From: a virus
Reading direction: 5' to 3' (one strand)
IMG/VR virus record: IMGVR_UViG_3300025120_000073
Location: 1 to 53,167 of that record
DNA length: 53,167 nt
Positions 6,450 to 15,110 of the stretch are shown piece by piece. Under the pieces are notes generated by a model. The model ran no database searches. It saw only the letters and a list, made by a program, of their open reading frames with translations, and was not told the DNA's origin. Position 1 is the first letter of the stretch, and every line of letters starts with the position of its first letter. A program made the position numbers and the translations under genes.

Positions 6450-7355
6450 TTACGCTCCGGGGGAACCAAACATTCCTAATGGATCTGATACACCAAAAGA
6501 ATAACGCTCACGAGCTTTGTAGCGAACATTACCTGTATCGAAATCTCCATCCATAGATGTTGCCATAGCGGTACGCTCGAAATGCTTCATACCATTTGGA
6601 ATATCTGTTGTGATGAAGAACGCATCTGTGTCCGTTAGATAGTGATTCACACGATAGCCTTCAGGGATTGATCCATTTGAACGCAATGCGTTTGTATCGT
6701 TATCCGCTGTACCAGTGCGAAGCTCTGTCTGTAGCAGTCTTGTTGCCACGAACATTAGCGCAGGTGGAACGATTAACTTACGAGGGCGAGCCGCGATCAA
6801 TAATCCACGTTCATCTGTGAACGCTGAAATATCAATAACTGCTTGCTCTAGTGAGGTTTCGTTCAAGTCTGCATTTACTGCAAGCCTGTTAGCGTTTGTA
6901 CCACCACCGACAGTTGGGTGTGAAGTACTAAACAATGTAACGCCATCACCTGAGTTGAAGCTTGTAAAACCTGTGTTCAACAAAGCTGCAGCCTTAGTCT
7001 GCTTGGTATAAGCCATAGCGCGAGCTAGTGCTTTTGTATATCGAGCAGACAATGAGTCGTACAAGTTGTCTTCCATCGCTTCTTCAGTGACAGAGAAACC
7101 CATTGCAACGGTCTCATGGTTGTATCGAGCAGTATAATGCTCTTGTGCGTTATCATACGAAATTGCTGCACCTTCTGCTTTCACAGGAGCCGCCCCAAAA
7201 CCACTTAATTTGACTTCTTCTTCAAAGCTTCTGTCTGAAGTTTCTGTCTCATAAATTTCTGAGTGTTCATTTTCGTATTTGTCGTATTCCAAGCCGTACA
7301 ATGCGTTTAGGCCGGGAAGTAGCTCTTTAAGGAGCTGTGCGCGTGAAATAGCCAT
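6450..7355 (-). CDS. major capsid protein
   Basis: A 301-residue protein, the expected size for an HK97-fold shell protein of the Mu gpT-like kind. Recognisable parts are the N-terminal arm (LLKELLPGLNALYGLEYDKY), SGFGAAPVKAEGAAISYDNA, the long helix region SVTEEAMEDNLYDSLSARYTKALARAM, LFSTSHPTVGGG, and the C-terminal PRKLIVPPALMFVATRLLQTELRTG. Strong ribosome site AGGAGA about 8 nt before ATG. Upstream lies a decoration-type protein and the scaffold, downstream a terminator. No separate protease gene is evident nearby, and the protein has no long N-terminal delta domain, consistent with a separate scaffold. Confidence 0.88.
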   Translation of the reverse strand: MAISRAQLLKELLPGLNALYGLEYDKYENEHSEIYETETSDRSFEEEVKLSGFGAAPVKAEGAAISYDNAQEHYTARYNHETVAMGFSVTEEAMEDNLYDSLSARYTKALARAMAYTKQTKAAALLNTGFTSFNSGDGVTLFSTSHPTVGGGTNANRLAVNADLNETSLEQAVIDISAFTDERGLLIAARPRKLIVPPALMFVATRLLQTELRTGTADNDTNALRSNGSIPEGYRVNHYLTDTDAFFITTDIPNGMKHFERTAMATSMDGDFDTGNVRYKARERYSFGVSDPLGMFGSPGA

Positions 7356-7366
7356 TAGTCAGTCTC

Positions 7367-7969
7367 CTATGCTTGACCTTTGTCCACAGTCATCGAATGA
7401 TAACTAGGGGCAAATTTTACTAAAATATCCGGGAACCCATCAGTTGGCGGTGATACAAAACCTACAACTTTGAAGGCTTTTGTAGCTGAAGATGCGTCTG
7501 CATCCATTGCCGTATTAGAGTTTCCAGTCGCAGTGCTACCTGTAGAAGTGGATTGCACTGCTGCGAATGTAGTACACATGCCTAAATCAGACTGAGTCAT
7601 AGTCGCGTCTGCTTGTGCTTGAAATAATACATTTGGATCATCAACAACTAAAGCTTTCGCATTTAGTTTACCTGAAGGATAATAGTTCGAATGAACTGTT
7701 TGACCTTCATCGTTCTGATACTCACAACCAACAAAAACACCAATAGCACCAATGCCACTGCCGCCTAAGTTGTTTGTTGTTGCGTCAGCACCTGAAGCGG
7801 TACTAATCGCAATATACCCATCCGTCCCAATTATGACGACTTGACCATTAAAAATATTGGTCGCCTCGCCCGCAGGATCGATCAGGTATTCAGTAGTTGC
7901 CCCTGCATAGGGCATGCCATCCGCACGTTTTACGGGCTTCAGGCCTTGGGGAGCTGCTGTAGTAGCCAT
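7367..7969 (-). CDS. probable head decoration / virion protein
   Basis: A 200-residue protein directly upstream of the capsid gene. The start MATTAAPQGLKPVKRADG and the segments IFNGQVVIIGTDGY, GVFVGCEYQNDEG and KALVVDDPNVLFQAQADA match proteins I know from marine phages that lie between scaffold and capsid genes. It is Ala/Gly/Thr-rich and beta-rich, as expected for a capsid surface protein. AGGAGA lies before the ATG. An exact dispersed palindrome lies 47 nt upstream. Confidence 0.7.
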   Translation of the reverse strand: MATTAAPQGLKPVKRADGMPYAGATTEYLIDPAGEATNIFNGQVVIIGTDGYIAISTASGADATTNNLGGSGIGAIGVFVGCEYQNDEGQTVHSNYYPSGKLNAKALVVDDPNVLFQAQADATMTQSDLGMCTTFAAVQSTSTGSTATGNSNTAMDADASSATKAFKVVGFVSPPTDGFPDILVKFAPSYHSMTVDKGQA

Positions 7970-8015
7970 TTGCTCTTTCTCCTAACCAAATTAAAATTAA
8001 GAAAGCTCCCTAGAA

Positions 8016-8027
8016 GTTCAATTGAAC
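8016..8027. repeat. dispersed palindrome between 8035-8478 and decoration gene
   Basis: Exact GTTCAATTGAAC in the 65-bp gap, 7 bp after the stop of the upstream gene. It is the only intergenic copy in the head-gene cluster between portal and capsid, and could mark a control point for decoration and capsid expression. Confidence 0.95.
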
Positions 8028-8034
8028 TTTTTGG

Positions 8035-8478
8035 TTACTTTCCAAACGATGTGCGCGTGGAACGCTCAGGGTTCAACACTGGCATACGAGGATCGTTTTC
8101 TCTCATAAAATTACGATCTACCGCATCCTGTGCGTGTTGAGCCTGTTCGAGTTGTACCTCGACACGTTCTTCAGCAATTTCTGCAGGTATACTACATAAA
8201 AGCAGTCCACCTACCTCAACGTTGTCTTTAAATCGAGAATCGATGTCAGACACAACGGTTAACTCAGGAACATCTGAAGCCTTGACTGGTGTATAGCCTT
8301 CACGAAATCGAGCCGAAACATTAGTATTGTCGCTATTACCCAAAGTTGCTGTGCGAATCCAACGGAAATGTAATCCATCCCTTGGTTCGGGGGTAGGTAG
8401 CGAAGATGGTCGAGACCATCCCTTTTTACGAACTGTTTTTTCTCTAGTTTCTGTAGTGCGTGGAGTTCTATCAGTCAT
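8035..8478 (-). CDS. conserved head-cluster protein of unknown function
   Basis: A 147-residue protein. The segments KKGWSRPSSLPTP, GLHFRWIRTAT, FREGYTPVKASDVP and VEVGGLLLCSIPAEIAEERVE form a pattern I recall from unannotated proteins placed between scaffold and capsid in marine phages. The C-terminal half has a long amphipathic helix (LEQAQHAQDAVDRNFMREND). The G-W-x-R and R-W-x-R motifs are the most conserved parts. It may help assembly of the head; no activity can be inferred. Confidence 0.7.
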   Translation of the reverse strand: MTDRTPRTTETREKTVRKKGWSRPSSLPTPEPRDGLHFRWIRTATLGNSDNTNVSARFREGYTPVKASDVPELTVVSDIDSRFKDNVEVGGLLLCSIPAEIAEERVEVQLEQAQHAQDAVDRNFMRENDPRMPVLNPERSTRTSFGK

Positions 8479-8479
8479 A

Positions 8480-9439
8480 TCAATTTTCCTTCATTAGTTG
8501 CGCGGCATACTGTTCTGCAGTTAGACCTAGCCGTTTCGCGAGTGCGGCTGCGGTCGGAGTCAACTTCACCTTGCGTGGTTTTTTAGACGTTCTGGACGTA
8601 GGGGCAACCACGGCTCCTGTTCGGGGTTGTTGTGATGTAGGCTCCTCTACCGCAACGCCGAATTTATCTGGGAACGCTTCCATCATGGCAGCGTCTATCT
8701 TATCATAATACTCTTTTGAATTTAAAACAACACCTTCTGCTTGCAATTCTGTGTGTACACCCATTGCGAAACCAGTTAAGGCTTTGTCCCCCTTAGAATT
8801 TCCTTCAAACCAAGTATTGTTTTTCCACCACTCCATAGCTTGCGGTGGAGGCTGTTGTTTCTGTTGTTGTTGATTGGGTTCAAACTCTTCAGCTTGTTTT
8901 CTTTTTGGAGGAGTATAGTTATCGTATCTAAACTTCTCATTCTGAAGGTTTGTCAGATTTTCCTGTGCATCAATAAGAGCATCAGTGTCACCTACTTCAT
9001 GAGCTTCTTTAAGCTTACCTTTAGCCTGAGCGATTTGTGAATCGATCCTGCCTTTTGCCTGATCAACAAGAACGCCCTCGCTTTTCTCAAGAGTTTCTTT
9101 AAGCTTATCGTTCTCTTCTTTAATTTTTTGAGCGTAGCTTACTGCCTCTTCTTTTAGTTTAGCAGCTTCTTCCTTAGCTCGCCTCTCTTCATGAAATTCC
9201 CACTTCATTTTCTTCAGGCGCTTCTGAACGCCCTCGCTATAAGATTCTAGCTCTTCATCATTGGGAATGTCAGGCTCTGCACCTTCCGCTCTTCTTGCTC
9301 TACCCTTGTCTTCTTCAGGGGTATCGTCAACGATTTCGACCTCTACTTCAGAAGAAGTCTCTTCTTCCTTTTCTACCCCTTCAACATCTTGTGTTTCAGT
9401 GGCATCAAAATCAATATCTTGTTCTGCAGCTTTATTCAT
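8480..9439 (-). CDS. scaffolding-like head assembly protein
   Basis: A 319-residue, highly charged, mostly helical protein: acidic N-terminus (residues 1-60, rich in Glu and Asp), a long coiled coil about residues 70-175 (KRLKKMKWEFHEERRAKEEA onward), a Pro/Gln-rich linker near 185-205, and a C-terminal helical part ending KRLGLTAEQYAAQLMKEN, a small capsid-binding-like end. This is the usual scaffold layout, and it lies between portal and capsid. Its start overlaps the GroES stop by 4 bp. Confidence 0.78.
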   Translation of the reverse strand: MNKAAEQDIDFDATETQDVEGVEKEEETSSEVEVEIVDDTPEEDKGRARRAEGAEPDIPNDEELESYSEGVQKRLKKMKWEFHEERRAKEEAAKLKEEAVSYAQKIKEENDKLKETLEKSEGVLVDQAKGRIDSQIAQAKGKLKEAHEVGDTDALIDAQENLTNLQNEKFRYDNYTPPKRKQAEEFEPNQQQQKQQPPPQAMEWWKNNTWFEGNSKGDKALTGFAMGVHTELQAEGVVLNSKEYYDKIDAAMMEAFPDKFGVAVEEPTSQQPRTGAVVAPTSRTSKKPRKVKLTPTAAALAKRLGLTAEQYAAQLMKEN

Positions 9440-9816
9440 ACTCTTGTATACCCCCTTGGATCATCGACAACACCCTCCACGGTATCATCGTTTATAAGAC
9501 GAAACTCTTTTCCCGATACTTTAAATCTAGTGCCTGAGTACGATCTGAAAATAACAAAATCGCCCTCTTTGCACCAAGCCCCGTTAGGAAACCTTTCCTT
9601 GTCGGAGTAAGCATCTGGCCCTGATTTAATAACAAAACCAATAATTGAAGCTGTTGATTCGTCTTTGACAAGTCCATCAGGCATGATTACTCCGCCCTGT
9701 GTCTTCTCATCGATCTCTGGAAGTGCTATCAGAAGTCTATATCCCGTAGGTTCTGGTAGCTTTGCGTGAAGGTCATCCCCTACCTTCGTATTATCGACTT
9801 TAATTGTCGCAACCAT
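9436..9816 (-). CDS. groES: GroES-like co-chaperonin
   Basis: A 126-residue Cpn10 protein. LLIALPEIDEKTQGGVIMPD carries the mobile loop (residues 37-46), with hydrophobic Val43-Ile44-Met45 in the place of the Ile-Val-Leu of E. coli GroES that docks on GroEL. Later GDFVIFRSYSGTRFKVSGKE and INDDTVEGVV match the beta barrel. It is longer than bacterial GroES (about 97 residues) because of extra N-terminal residues and an insert around SGPDAYSDKERFPNGAWC. No GroEL is present in the window, so it should work with the host GroEL, as T4 gp31 does for capsid folding. The place beside scaffold and capsid fits this. Confidence 0.9.
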   Translation of the reverse strand: MVATIKVDNTKVGDDLHAKLPEPTGYRLLIALPEIDEKTQGGVIMPDGLVKDESTASIIGFVIKSGPDAYSDKERFPNGAWCKEGDFVIFRSYSGTRFKVSGKEFRLINDDTVEGVVDDPRGYTRV

Positions 9817-9859
9817 ATTGCACCCATTTGCAGTGATTTAAAGGTTCACAGTTACCTTG

Positions 9860-9874
9860 CGCGGATTATCCGCG
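9860..9874. other. GC-rich hairpin in GroES leader
   Basis: CGCGGA-TTA-TCCGCG is a perfect 6-bp stem in an otherwise AT-rich gap, 44 bp before the GroES ATG on the minus strand. No T-run follows, so it is not a terminator; it may be a leader structure or part of a processing site. Confidence 0.5.
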
Positions 9875-9901
9875 AATAATCAGAACTTAACTAAAAAGTT
9901 T

Positions 9902-10102
9902 TTAGCTTTCAATATATCTTTTTTCAATTTCCGATAAATCTTCTTCTATAATTCTAAAAGCTTCGTACTTTCCTGTTAGCTTGACGTAATCTTCTTGCGT
10001 TTTAGCACCGCCCTCAGCAAGAAAAAGTTCAATTGAACTTTTGTATTCAGCTATCTTACCTTTGATTACTAGAATTAATGGATCAGTCACTGGATTTATC
10101 AA
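9902..10102 (-). CDS. small charged protein overlapping portal gene end
   Basis: A 62-66 residue, mostly helical protein (GKIAEYKSSIELFLAEGG, TQEDYVKLTGKYEAFRIIEE). The start is unclear: TTG at 10100-10102 or GTG at 10088-10090, both without a convincing ribosome site; both overlap the portal stop. An exact dispersed palindrome lies within the coding sequence and reads as Ser-Ser-Ile-Glu. Similar short helical proteins follow portal genes in marine phages. Function unknown. Confidence 0.6.
   Translation of the reverse strand: MINPVTDPLILVIKGKIAEYKSSIELFLAEGGAKTQEDYVKLTGKYEAFRIIEEDLSEIEKRYIES
10027..10038. repeat. dispersed palindrome inside 9902-10102
   Basis: Exact GTTCAATTGAAC in the coding sequence; on the minus strand AGT TCA ATT GAA reads Ser-Ser-Ile-Glu, followed by Leu. 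Same frame as the other in-gene copies. Confidence 0.95.
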
Positions 10103-12527
10103 GCTCTCTGGCTATTTCTAATCCTAGCTTCGTTCCCTCGCGTTTATCTTTACGCTGCTCCTTATCTAGCTCTGTAGCAATCCTAGCACCAATAGATGCA
10201 CCTGCACGTTTGTTCTCAGATTTAATTCTTTCAGCCTGTAGATCCAAGTTACCGATCTTGGTTGTTGCATCCAGATCAAGACTTGCTCTATCCATTTCCA
10301 TTTTGTGCTTAAGCTCTTGCTCTTTGATTGCAAGCTCTCGCTGTTGGATCTGTGTAAGTGGATCTTGCGCTGCTTCTTGTGCTTGTTGCTGTGCAACCTC
10401 TGCTTGATTTTTGCCGAGTAGCTTCTGAGCTGCGTCTGCCGCAAGACGAGAGATCTCTTCTTCTGTGTCTTCTGGAAGCGCTTGATCTTCGCTTGGCATT
10501 TCCACACCTAGCTGTAGCTGTATCTCTTTGCGATACTGATAGGCAACGTGTTCGGTTATGTGTGATGACATTGCGCTCTGTATCGCCCCTGCAAAGGGAG
10601 ACTGACCCACGATCTGCTGTATCTTTGGATCTTGCATTGCTGCCATATGCACTTGGATGTGTGCCTCGTGATCCTGATACATAAACGCTTTGACAGGCTC
10701 TTGTTTCAAAATAGCCATGTTTTCTGAAACTGGATCTTTTGGTTTGATGTCTTCTGGAAGCTTAATGATGTCGGCTGCGTCACTAATTCCCAGAACTTCT
10801 AGCATCTGCCTGTGTAGTTTTCCCATGTCGTATAGTTGCGGTGCTTGCTGTGCAAGCTGAAGTGCCGCCTGATACTGCATCACCCTTTGTGACATTGTTG
10901 CTGCATTTGGATCTGAAACGGGAATAACATCAATACGACCATCAAAGTCTTCTGTTCTGTTAAACTCGCCTTCAATCTCATAGGAATACTCTGAAGCCAT
11001 ATTGTCGTGAATTATTTTAGCGAGTATTCTTAGTTCCTGCTTAAGTGCAGCATGTAGTCTTGCTTGCACCCCAGACATCACTTTCATGGATCTTTCCATG
11101 AGAGCTAGGGTTGTTCCTACTGGAGCCTGTGGGTTTGTATCGCCTACCTGTACATCGGCAACAGAACCTATTCTGCGCCCTTCTTCAACGATATTTCCGA
11201 GTAGCGAGTAGAGTACGCTTGATGGCTCTTTATAAGGAATAAATGTAATTGAGTCACGGATAGCACCGCCCGGTACGTCCACATCCCTAAATTCGCCCGG
11301 CATGAGAGGCGTATCATCACCTTTGATACGGAGACCGCGAGCTTTAAGACCTGCAGGTAAATTCGATAGCGTACCCGCATCAATAAGTTGTCGAAGTATT
11401 GAGGTGGCTGATTTCGCCAAGCCTCCAATGAGGTGAATAAGTCCTGTGCCGTAAAATCCCAAGCCCGGTAGGTATCGGTAATGTACGAAATGCATACGTT
11501 TCTTTTTCTTTTCATCGTCCTCGTACCAGTTTCTTCTGATGGATAATACTTCTCTTGATGACTTATCGATTGTAATTACATAGGGCCGAGCAATCCCATC
11601 AGGATCATCAAACTCTTCTGGCATGTTCATATCGACATGCATCTCCAGAATTGTATGGCGGTCATCATCATCAATGACCGCCTCTTCGCCATCCAACTCA
11701 TCGTACTTTTGCTTAATATCAGAGTAGTCTGGTTCAGGGTCTGGAAGATCTACATCACGGTAGAAGCCGTTTACCTGTAGCTGTAGAACCTCATTCGATG
11801 TTTTTTTCATCACATGCGTGTATCTTGGGCATGTTTTTAAATCTGATGCCCCGTAAGACACAACGAAATCCTCTGATGGAACGAACATAGAGCATGGTCT
11901 TTCCATCAATGGATCGTAATAAACTTTCTTAAATGCAGAACCTGCAATGGGGAGCTTGAATAGCATCTGCTCCATCTCATCGCGGTACTCAGACATTTCT
12001 TCGGTAAGCAAATAGTTCATCTCGTTTTCTACACGAAATGCCTGATCTTTCTTTTCGGTGTCACTCTTTCCAACAATTTTAGTTCGCACTGGCCCTGAAG
12101 CAGGGAATATCTCTCCCATAGCCTGTGCTTGGAAACGAACAACAGCTTCCGTAAGTATCGGGTGAAACACCCCTGAAGCACCCGCCCACGGCTGCTGTCT
12201 GTCCTCGACCTTCATTCCTAGAAGATCTAATCCCTTGACGTATGCCCTCGCCCAATCTGACCTGCTTTCCTGATCTGACTGAAAGTCAGAAACAAGATCG
12301 CTTGCCATTGACTGGAGAACATCCTCATCAATAACCTCTGCAAGGTTTTGATCATGGCCTTCGCCCCCTAAAAGCTCTTCGCTAATGTCTCCTTCAAAAT
12401 CGATAATGATGCCGCCATCCTCTGTCTCCATAGAAACGGCTTCAGGATTGACTATTTCAACCTGCACTGCCTCTTCCTGATCATCATCCTCTAATTCGAA
12501 GGGTGTCATTTGCTTTTCGATTGCCAT
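10083..12527 (-). CDS. portal protein (SU10-like)
   Basis: An 814-residue portal, longer than most (450-700). An acidic N-terminus (1-90) precedes RSDWARAYVKGLDLLGMKVE and QQPWAGASGVFHPILTEAVVRFQ, the hallmark of this portal family. The middle contains FKLPIAGSAFKKVYYDP, VSYGASDLKTCPRYTHVM and FVHYRYLPGLGFYGTGLIHL; then ATSILRQLIDAGTLSNLPAG. The C-terminal third is helical and Gln/Ala-rich (crown or barrel), ending with a charged coiled coil near 700-810. The ring of twelve copies would form the DNA entry channel and bind terminase, encoded just upstream. A good ribosome site (AAAGGA) precedes the ATG. Confidence 0.88.
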   Translation of the reverse strand: MAIEKQMTPFELEDDDQEEAVQVEIVNPEAVSMETEDGGIIIDFEGDISEELLGGEGHDQNLAEVIDEDVLQSMASDLVSDFQSDQESRSDWARAYVKGLDLLGMKVEDRQQPWAGASGVFHPILTEAVVRFQAQAMGEIFPASGPVRTKIVGKSDTEKKDQAFRVENEMNYLLTEEMSEYRDEMEQMLFKLPIAGSAFKKVYYDPLMERPCSMFVPSEDFVVSYGASDLKTCPRYTHVMKKTSNEVLQLQVNGFYRDVDLPDPEPDYSDIKQKYDELDGEEAVIDDDDRHTILEMHVDMNMPEEFDDPDGIARPYVITIDKSSREVLSIRRNWYEDDEKKKKRMHFVHYRYLPGLGFYGTGLIHLIGGLAKSATSILRQLIDAGTLSNLPAGLKARGLRIKGDDTPLMPGEFRDVDVPGGAIRDSITFIPYKEPSSVLYSLLGNIVEEGRRIGSVADVQVGDTNPQAPVGTTLALMERSMKVMSGVQARLHAALKQELRILAKIIHDNMASEYSYEIEGEFNRTEDFDGRIDVIPVSDPNAATMSQRVMQYQAALQLAQQAPQLYDMGKLHRQMLEVLGISDAADIIKLPEDIKPKDPVSENMAILKQEPVKAFMYQDHEAHIQVHMAAMQDPKIQQIVGQSPFAGAIQSAMSSHITEHVAYQYRKEIQLQLGVEMPSEDQALPEDTEEEISRLAADAAQKLLGKNQAEVAQQQAQEAAQDPLTQIQQRELAIKEQELKHKMEMDRASLDLDATTKIGNLDLQAERIKSENKRAGASIGARIATELDKEQRKDKREGTKLGLEIARELDKSSD

Positions 12528-12571
12528 GATCTGTCCTTTGCAAAAGTTCTTTCATCAGTATAGCAGAACAA

Positions 12572-14077
12572 TTAATAATATTCTACTGGTCTTCTATAAC
12601 TTGGCTCGTCATCCCATTCATCAGTTGGAGATCTAATCCAACCGCCTTGGCGGAAACGTATCAATGCTTGTGACATCGAGTCAACATAATCATCGTGATC
12701 TCCCGCAGGGAAAGAAGCCACCTCTTCAATCACCTCGTCTGCAAACCTAGTATCTGGACACCAGACAATACCACTGGCAAATAAGTCAGAAACTGCGTTT
12801 ACACGAGCTATCTTATCTTGTCCTCTTGATGGAGTAAACTCTGTAACGGGTAATCCCATAGCTCTAAGTTCGAATATCAAAGGCGCACCAGACGCTTTTT
12901 TCTCCACCACAAGCTGATCTGGCTCATATTCCCAGTATTTGTCGTATGCAGCCTTCTTCAGTTCTGGAAACTCTAGCTTTTCTTTGTATGCGTCTAGCAT
13001 AATCAGGTTAGGAGCCATCTCTCCCGTGTCATCTGGGTGATAAAACACCCCCCATGTTGTTACAGCGCTGTAGTCAGAGCGTTCTGTCTTCAAAAACGCA
13101 GTATCCCACGACTGGATGATGGCTTCGCAAGCAGGTGGGTGGCTTTTTTCCCAATTTCTCCACCATTCTCGCTTAATTAACGCCCCTTCTTCCGATGTGG
13201 GGTCTTGTTGGTACTGTGCAGACCACTTCCCAACAGGGATTTCGGCCTTAATCGCCTCTAGTTCGTCCTGTTTCCAAAACTCAGGCCATAATGGTTGACC
13301 AGAAGGCATAAGTGCAGGGAACTCTATGACTTCCCATTCGTCAGAACCTATCCTCTCAGCAGATTTATTCACAATCTGTCCAGTCAGATCCCTTTTTGAC
13401 CATCTGGTCATCACAATGATGATTGCCCCTCCGGGCTGTAGACGCTGTCTGGGGCCAGATGTATACCATTCGTACACCCTGTCGTACACTTCGGGGTTAA
13501 ACTGCCCTTGTTGGGCGTCCTGTTCGCTGTGAGGGTCATCTATGATCAATAGATCCGCACCTTTACCCGTTACCGCACCGCCGACACCAATCGCGAAGTA
13601 GTCACCTCGCTTGTTTGTGTTCCAACGACCCGCAGCTTTTGAGTCTGACGATAGATCTATTCCATGAAACACCTTCTTGAAGTCTTCGCCCTGTATCAGG
13701 TTCCTGACCTTACGACCAAAACCCACAGCCAGTTCTGCAGTGTGGGCTGTCTGAATAACTTTTTTCTCTGGGTACTGCCCCAAGAACCAAGCGGGAAGAA
13801 GATAAGACGCAAACTCTGACTTGGTGTGACGGGGTGGCATGTTGATGATAAGCCTTTTCAACTCTCCCCTAGCCACACGTTCGAATGCCTCAGCCATAAC
13901 TTTGTGATGCCGACCACCAATAAAGCTAGGCCACATCATTTTGGTAAATGCCAAAAACTCTGATTTAGCCTTCTTCTTGTTCTTCAGCTCTTCAAGCTGT
14001 TCGAGATCAGCAAGCAAATCTGCCTGAGCTTCCAATGGAAGCTTTTTAAGTTGTTCAAGTATCTTCTCGTGCTTCAT
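12572..14077 (-). CDS. terL: terminase large subunit (packaging ATPase/nuclease)
   Basis: A 501-residue TerL. The start MKHEKIL is chosen because GGAGG lies 5 nt upstream; a longer reading adds nine residues without a ribosome site. Motifs with this start: Walker A-like NMPPRHTKSE (79-88), Walker B LLIIDDPH (176-183), coupling motif IIIVMTRWS (about 219-227), then the RNase H-like nuclease with Asp325 in QSWDTAF, Glu392 in VVEKKASG, and the acidic cluster HDDYVDS (461-467). It pumps DNA into the prohead and cuts concatemers. It follows TerS, with a 431-bp AT-rich gap between them. Confidence 0.93.
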   Translation of the reverse strand: MKHEKILEQLKKLPLEAQADLLADLEQLEELKNKKKAKSEFLAFTKMMWPSFIGGRHHKVMAEAFERVARGELKRLIINMPPRHTKSEFASYLLPAWFLGQYPEKKVIQTAHTAELAVGFGRKVRNLIQGEDFKKVFHGIDLSSDSKAAGRWNTNKRGDYFAIGVGGAVTGKGADLLIIDDPHSEQDAQQGQFNPEVYDRVYEWYTSGPRQRLQPGGAIIIVMTRWSKRDLTGQIVNKSAERIGSDEWEVIEFPALMPSGQPLWPEFWKQDELEAIKAEIPVGKWSAQYQQDPTSEEGALIKREWWRNWEKSHPPACEAIIQSWDTAFLKTERSDYSAVTTWGVFYHPDDTGEMAPNLIMLDAYKEKLEFPELKKAAYDKYWEYEPDQLVVEKKASGAPLIFELRAMGLPVTEFTPSRGQDKIARVNAVSDLFASGIVWCPDTRFADEVIEEVASFPAGDHDDYVDSMSQALIRFRQGGWIRSPTDEWDDEPSYRRPVEYY

Positions 14078-14158
14078 CGTATCCTCCACCCAAATGGTAG
14101 ACACTGATCGGGTGGGAGACAGTGCCTACCGTGGATGAAAATGGGATAAATAAACATC

Positions 14159-14275
14159 CGCGTGTAATATATAATATATATATAATAATTAATATATATA
14201 TAATCTCTCTCTTTAAGAGAGAGATATATTAATATATAATATATATAATATAATATATATATATACTAGGGAGGG
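14159..14275 (+). repeat. AT-rich hairpin element, copy A
   Basis: Starts CGCGTGTAATATA and ends ATATACTAGGG. In the centre ATCTCTCTCTT (14203-14213) and AAGAGAGAGAT (14215-14225) form a near-loopless 11-bp stem, flanked on both sides by long alternating A/T that extends the inverted repeat. The copy at 25213-25306 has the same ends and centre in opposite orientation. Such a structure could be a DNA unwinding element, a cruciform, or a protein-binding site. Confidence 0.8.
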
Positions 14276-14297
14276 GTATGTGAACCTACCCCTTTTT
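14272..14297 (+). terminator. plus-direction terminator-like hairpin
   Basis: AGGGGTA (14272-14278) pairs with TACCCCT (14287-14293), loop of 8, then TTTT. This is a usable intrinsic terminator for rightward transcription, although no plus-strand gene lies to its left in this window. On the minus strand no T-run follows. Confidence 0.5.
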
Positions 14298-14497
14298 CTA
14301 AAAAACCAAATATATTTCTCAATAGTGATATTGGCACTCAAAAACTAAAGGGGGGGTATTTGAAAGTTTTTAGTAATTGTTTGTGTGGAACACCATGTAT
14401 GTAAGTTGTATGTGCGACCGAGTATATACTATCATGGGGGTAGGTGGGGTCACGACATACTGGTCAGACTAAATGGGTATTGCCATAAATCAATAAA

Positions 14498-14509
14498 GTT
14501 CAATTGAAC
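14498..14509. repeat. dispersed palindrome at terS 3' end
   Basis: Exact GTTCAATTGAAC. On the minus strand the TerS stop codon TAG runs directly into it, so it marks the boundary between terS and the AT-rich gap. Confidence 0.95.
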
Positions 14510-15030
14510 TATTTAATCCCTAGAGCAATCAATTTGTTTTGGATATCTTTTTCTAGCTGTTGCTCATTACGTTCTGTCTTATCCTCAGTTTCTACCCTAT
14601 CGATCCATAGCCCCATAGACTTTCCTAATAACTCAATTGCTCTGACTTGTGTACCGTCAGCTTCACCATCTCGCAGTGCGACTTGTTCCAGTTTTGAAAT
14701 CACACGATCCCTTCGAGAGAGGGCCATCAAGCGGTTATTGCTCTCTATATCACTATAATATCTATCTAAGCTTAGTGACACATTAGGGTTCTTAGCCAAC
14801 CTACACGCTTCTACATGTATGCTTGCATTGCTCATATTACTGGCATCATATGCCAGACGATAAGCATCACTTATATTATTACCATCTATTATGGCTTCAA
14901 TGAATGCCTGTTGTTTATCTGTTACCCCTCTATTGTTCTTAGGGGTTCTTTGTCTACTCTTACCTGTAATCGGTACAACTACGCTAGGCGCTTGGCCTTT
15001 ATCGTGGTTTTGATCTTGATCTTTTGGCAT
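14509..15030 (-). CDS. terS: terminase small subunit
   Basis: A 173-residue protein with a disordered basic N-terminus and the N-terminal helix-turn-helix of the terminase small subunit family: TDKQQAFIEAIIDGNNISDAYRLAYD, then NASIHVEACRLAKNPNVSLSL. The rest is helical (RRDRVISKLEQVALRDGEAD, VRAIELLGKSMGLWI), which fits ring oligomerisation. It selects the packaging site and regulates TerL. The TerL gene lies downstream, separated by a long AT-rich gap, which is unusual as the two are normally adjacent. Confidence 0.85.
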   Translation of the reverse strand: MPKDQDQNHDKGQAPSVVVPITGKSRQRTPKNNRGVTDKQQAFIEAIIDGNNISDAYRLAYDASNMSNASIHVEACRLAKNPNVSLSLDRYYSDIESNNRLMALSRRDRVISKLEQVALRDGEADGTQVRAIELLGKSMGLWIDRVETEDKTERNEQQLEKDIQNKLIALGIK

Positions 15031-15110
15031 TGCTCAAACCTTTTAATTAACTTGGAACAAACATAGCCATTATACAGAACAAATCAAGAAATAGCTCCAA
15101 TAGCCAATAT

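Larger units (their letters stand above)
14078..14508. other. 431-bp non-coding gap between TerS and TerL
   Basis: No gene is seen here. The gap holds, from right to left, an exact palindrome at the TerS end, two guanine-rich stretches (near 14345 and 14438), a short hairpin with arms CAAAAACT and AGTTTTT near 14340-14377, a plus-direction terminator, and the large AT-rich hairpin element. In many phages the packaging start site lies in or near terS, so this gap is a fair candidate for a pac or cos site, or for an origin of replication. Neither can be shown from sequence. Confidence 0.55.

Noticed and set aside
7685-7696. GTTCGAATGAAC inside the decoration gene as another palindrome copy
   Set aside because: Only the outer GTTC and GAAC match, and the centre is different. 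About one such partial match is expected by chance in 53 kb.
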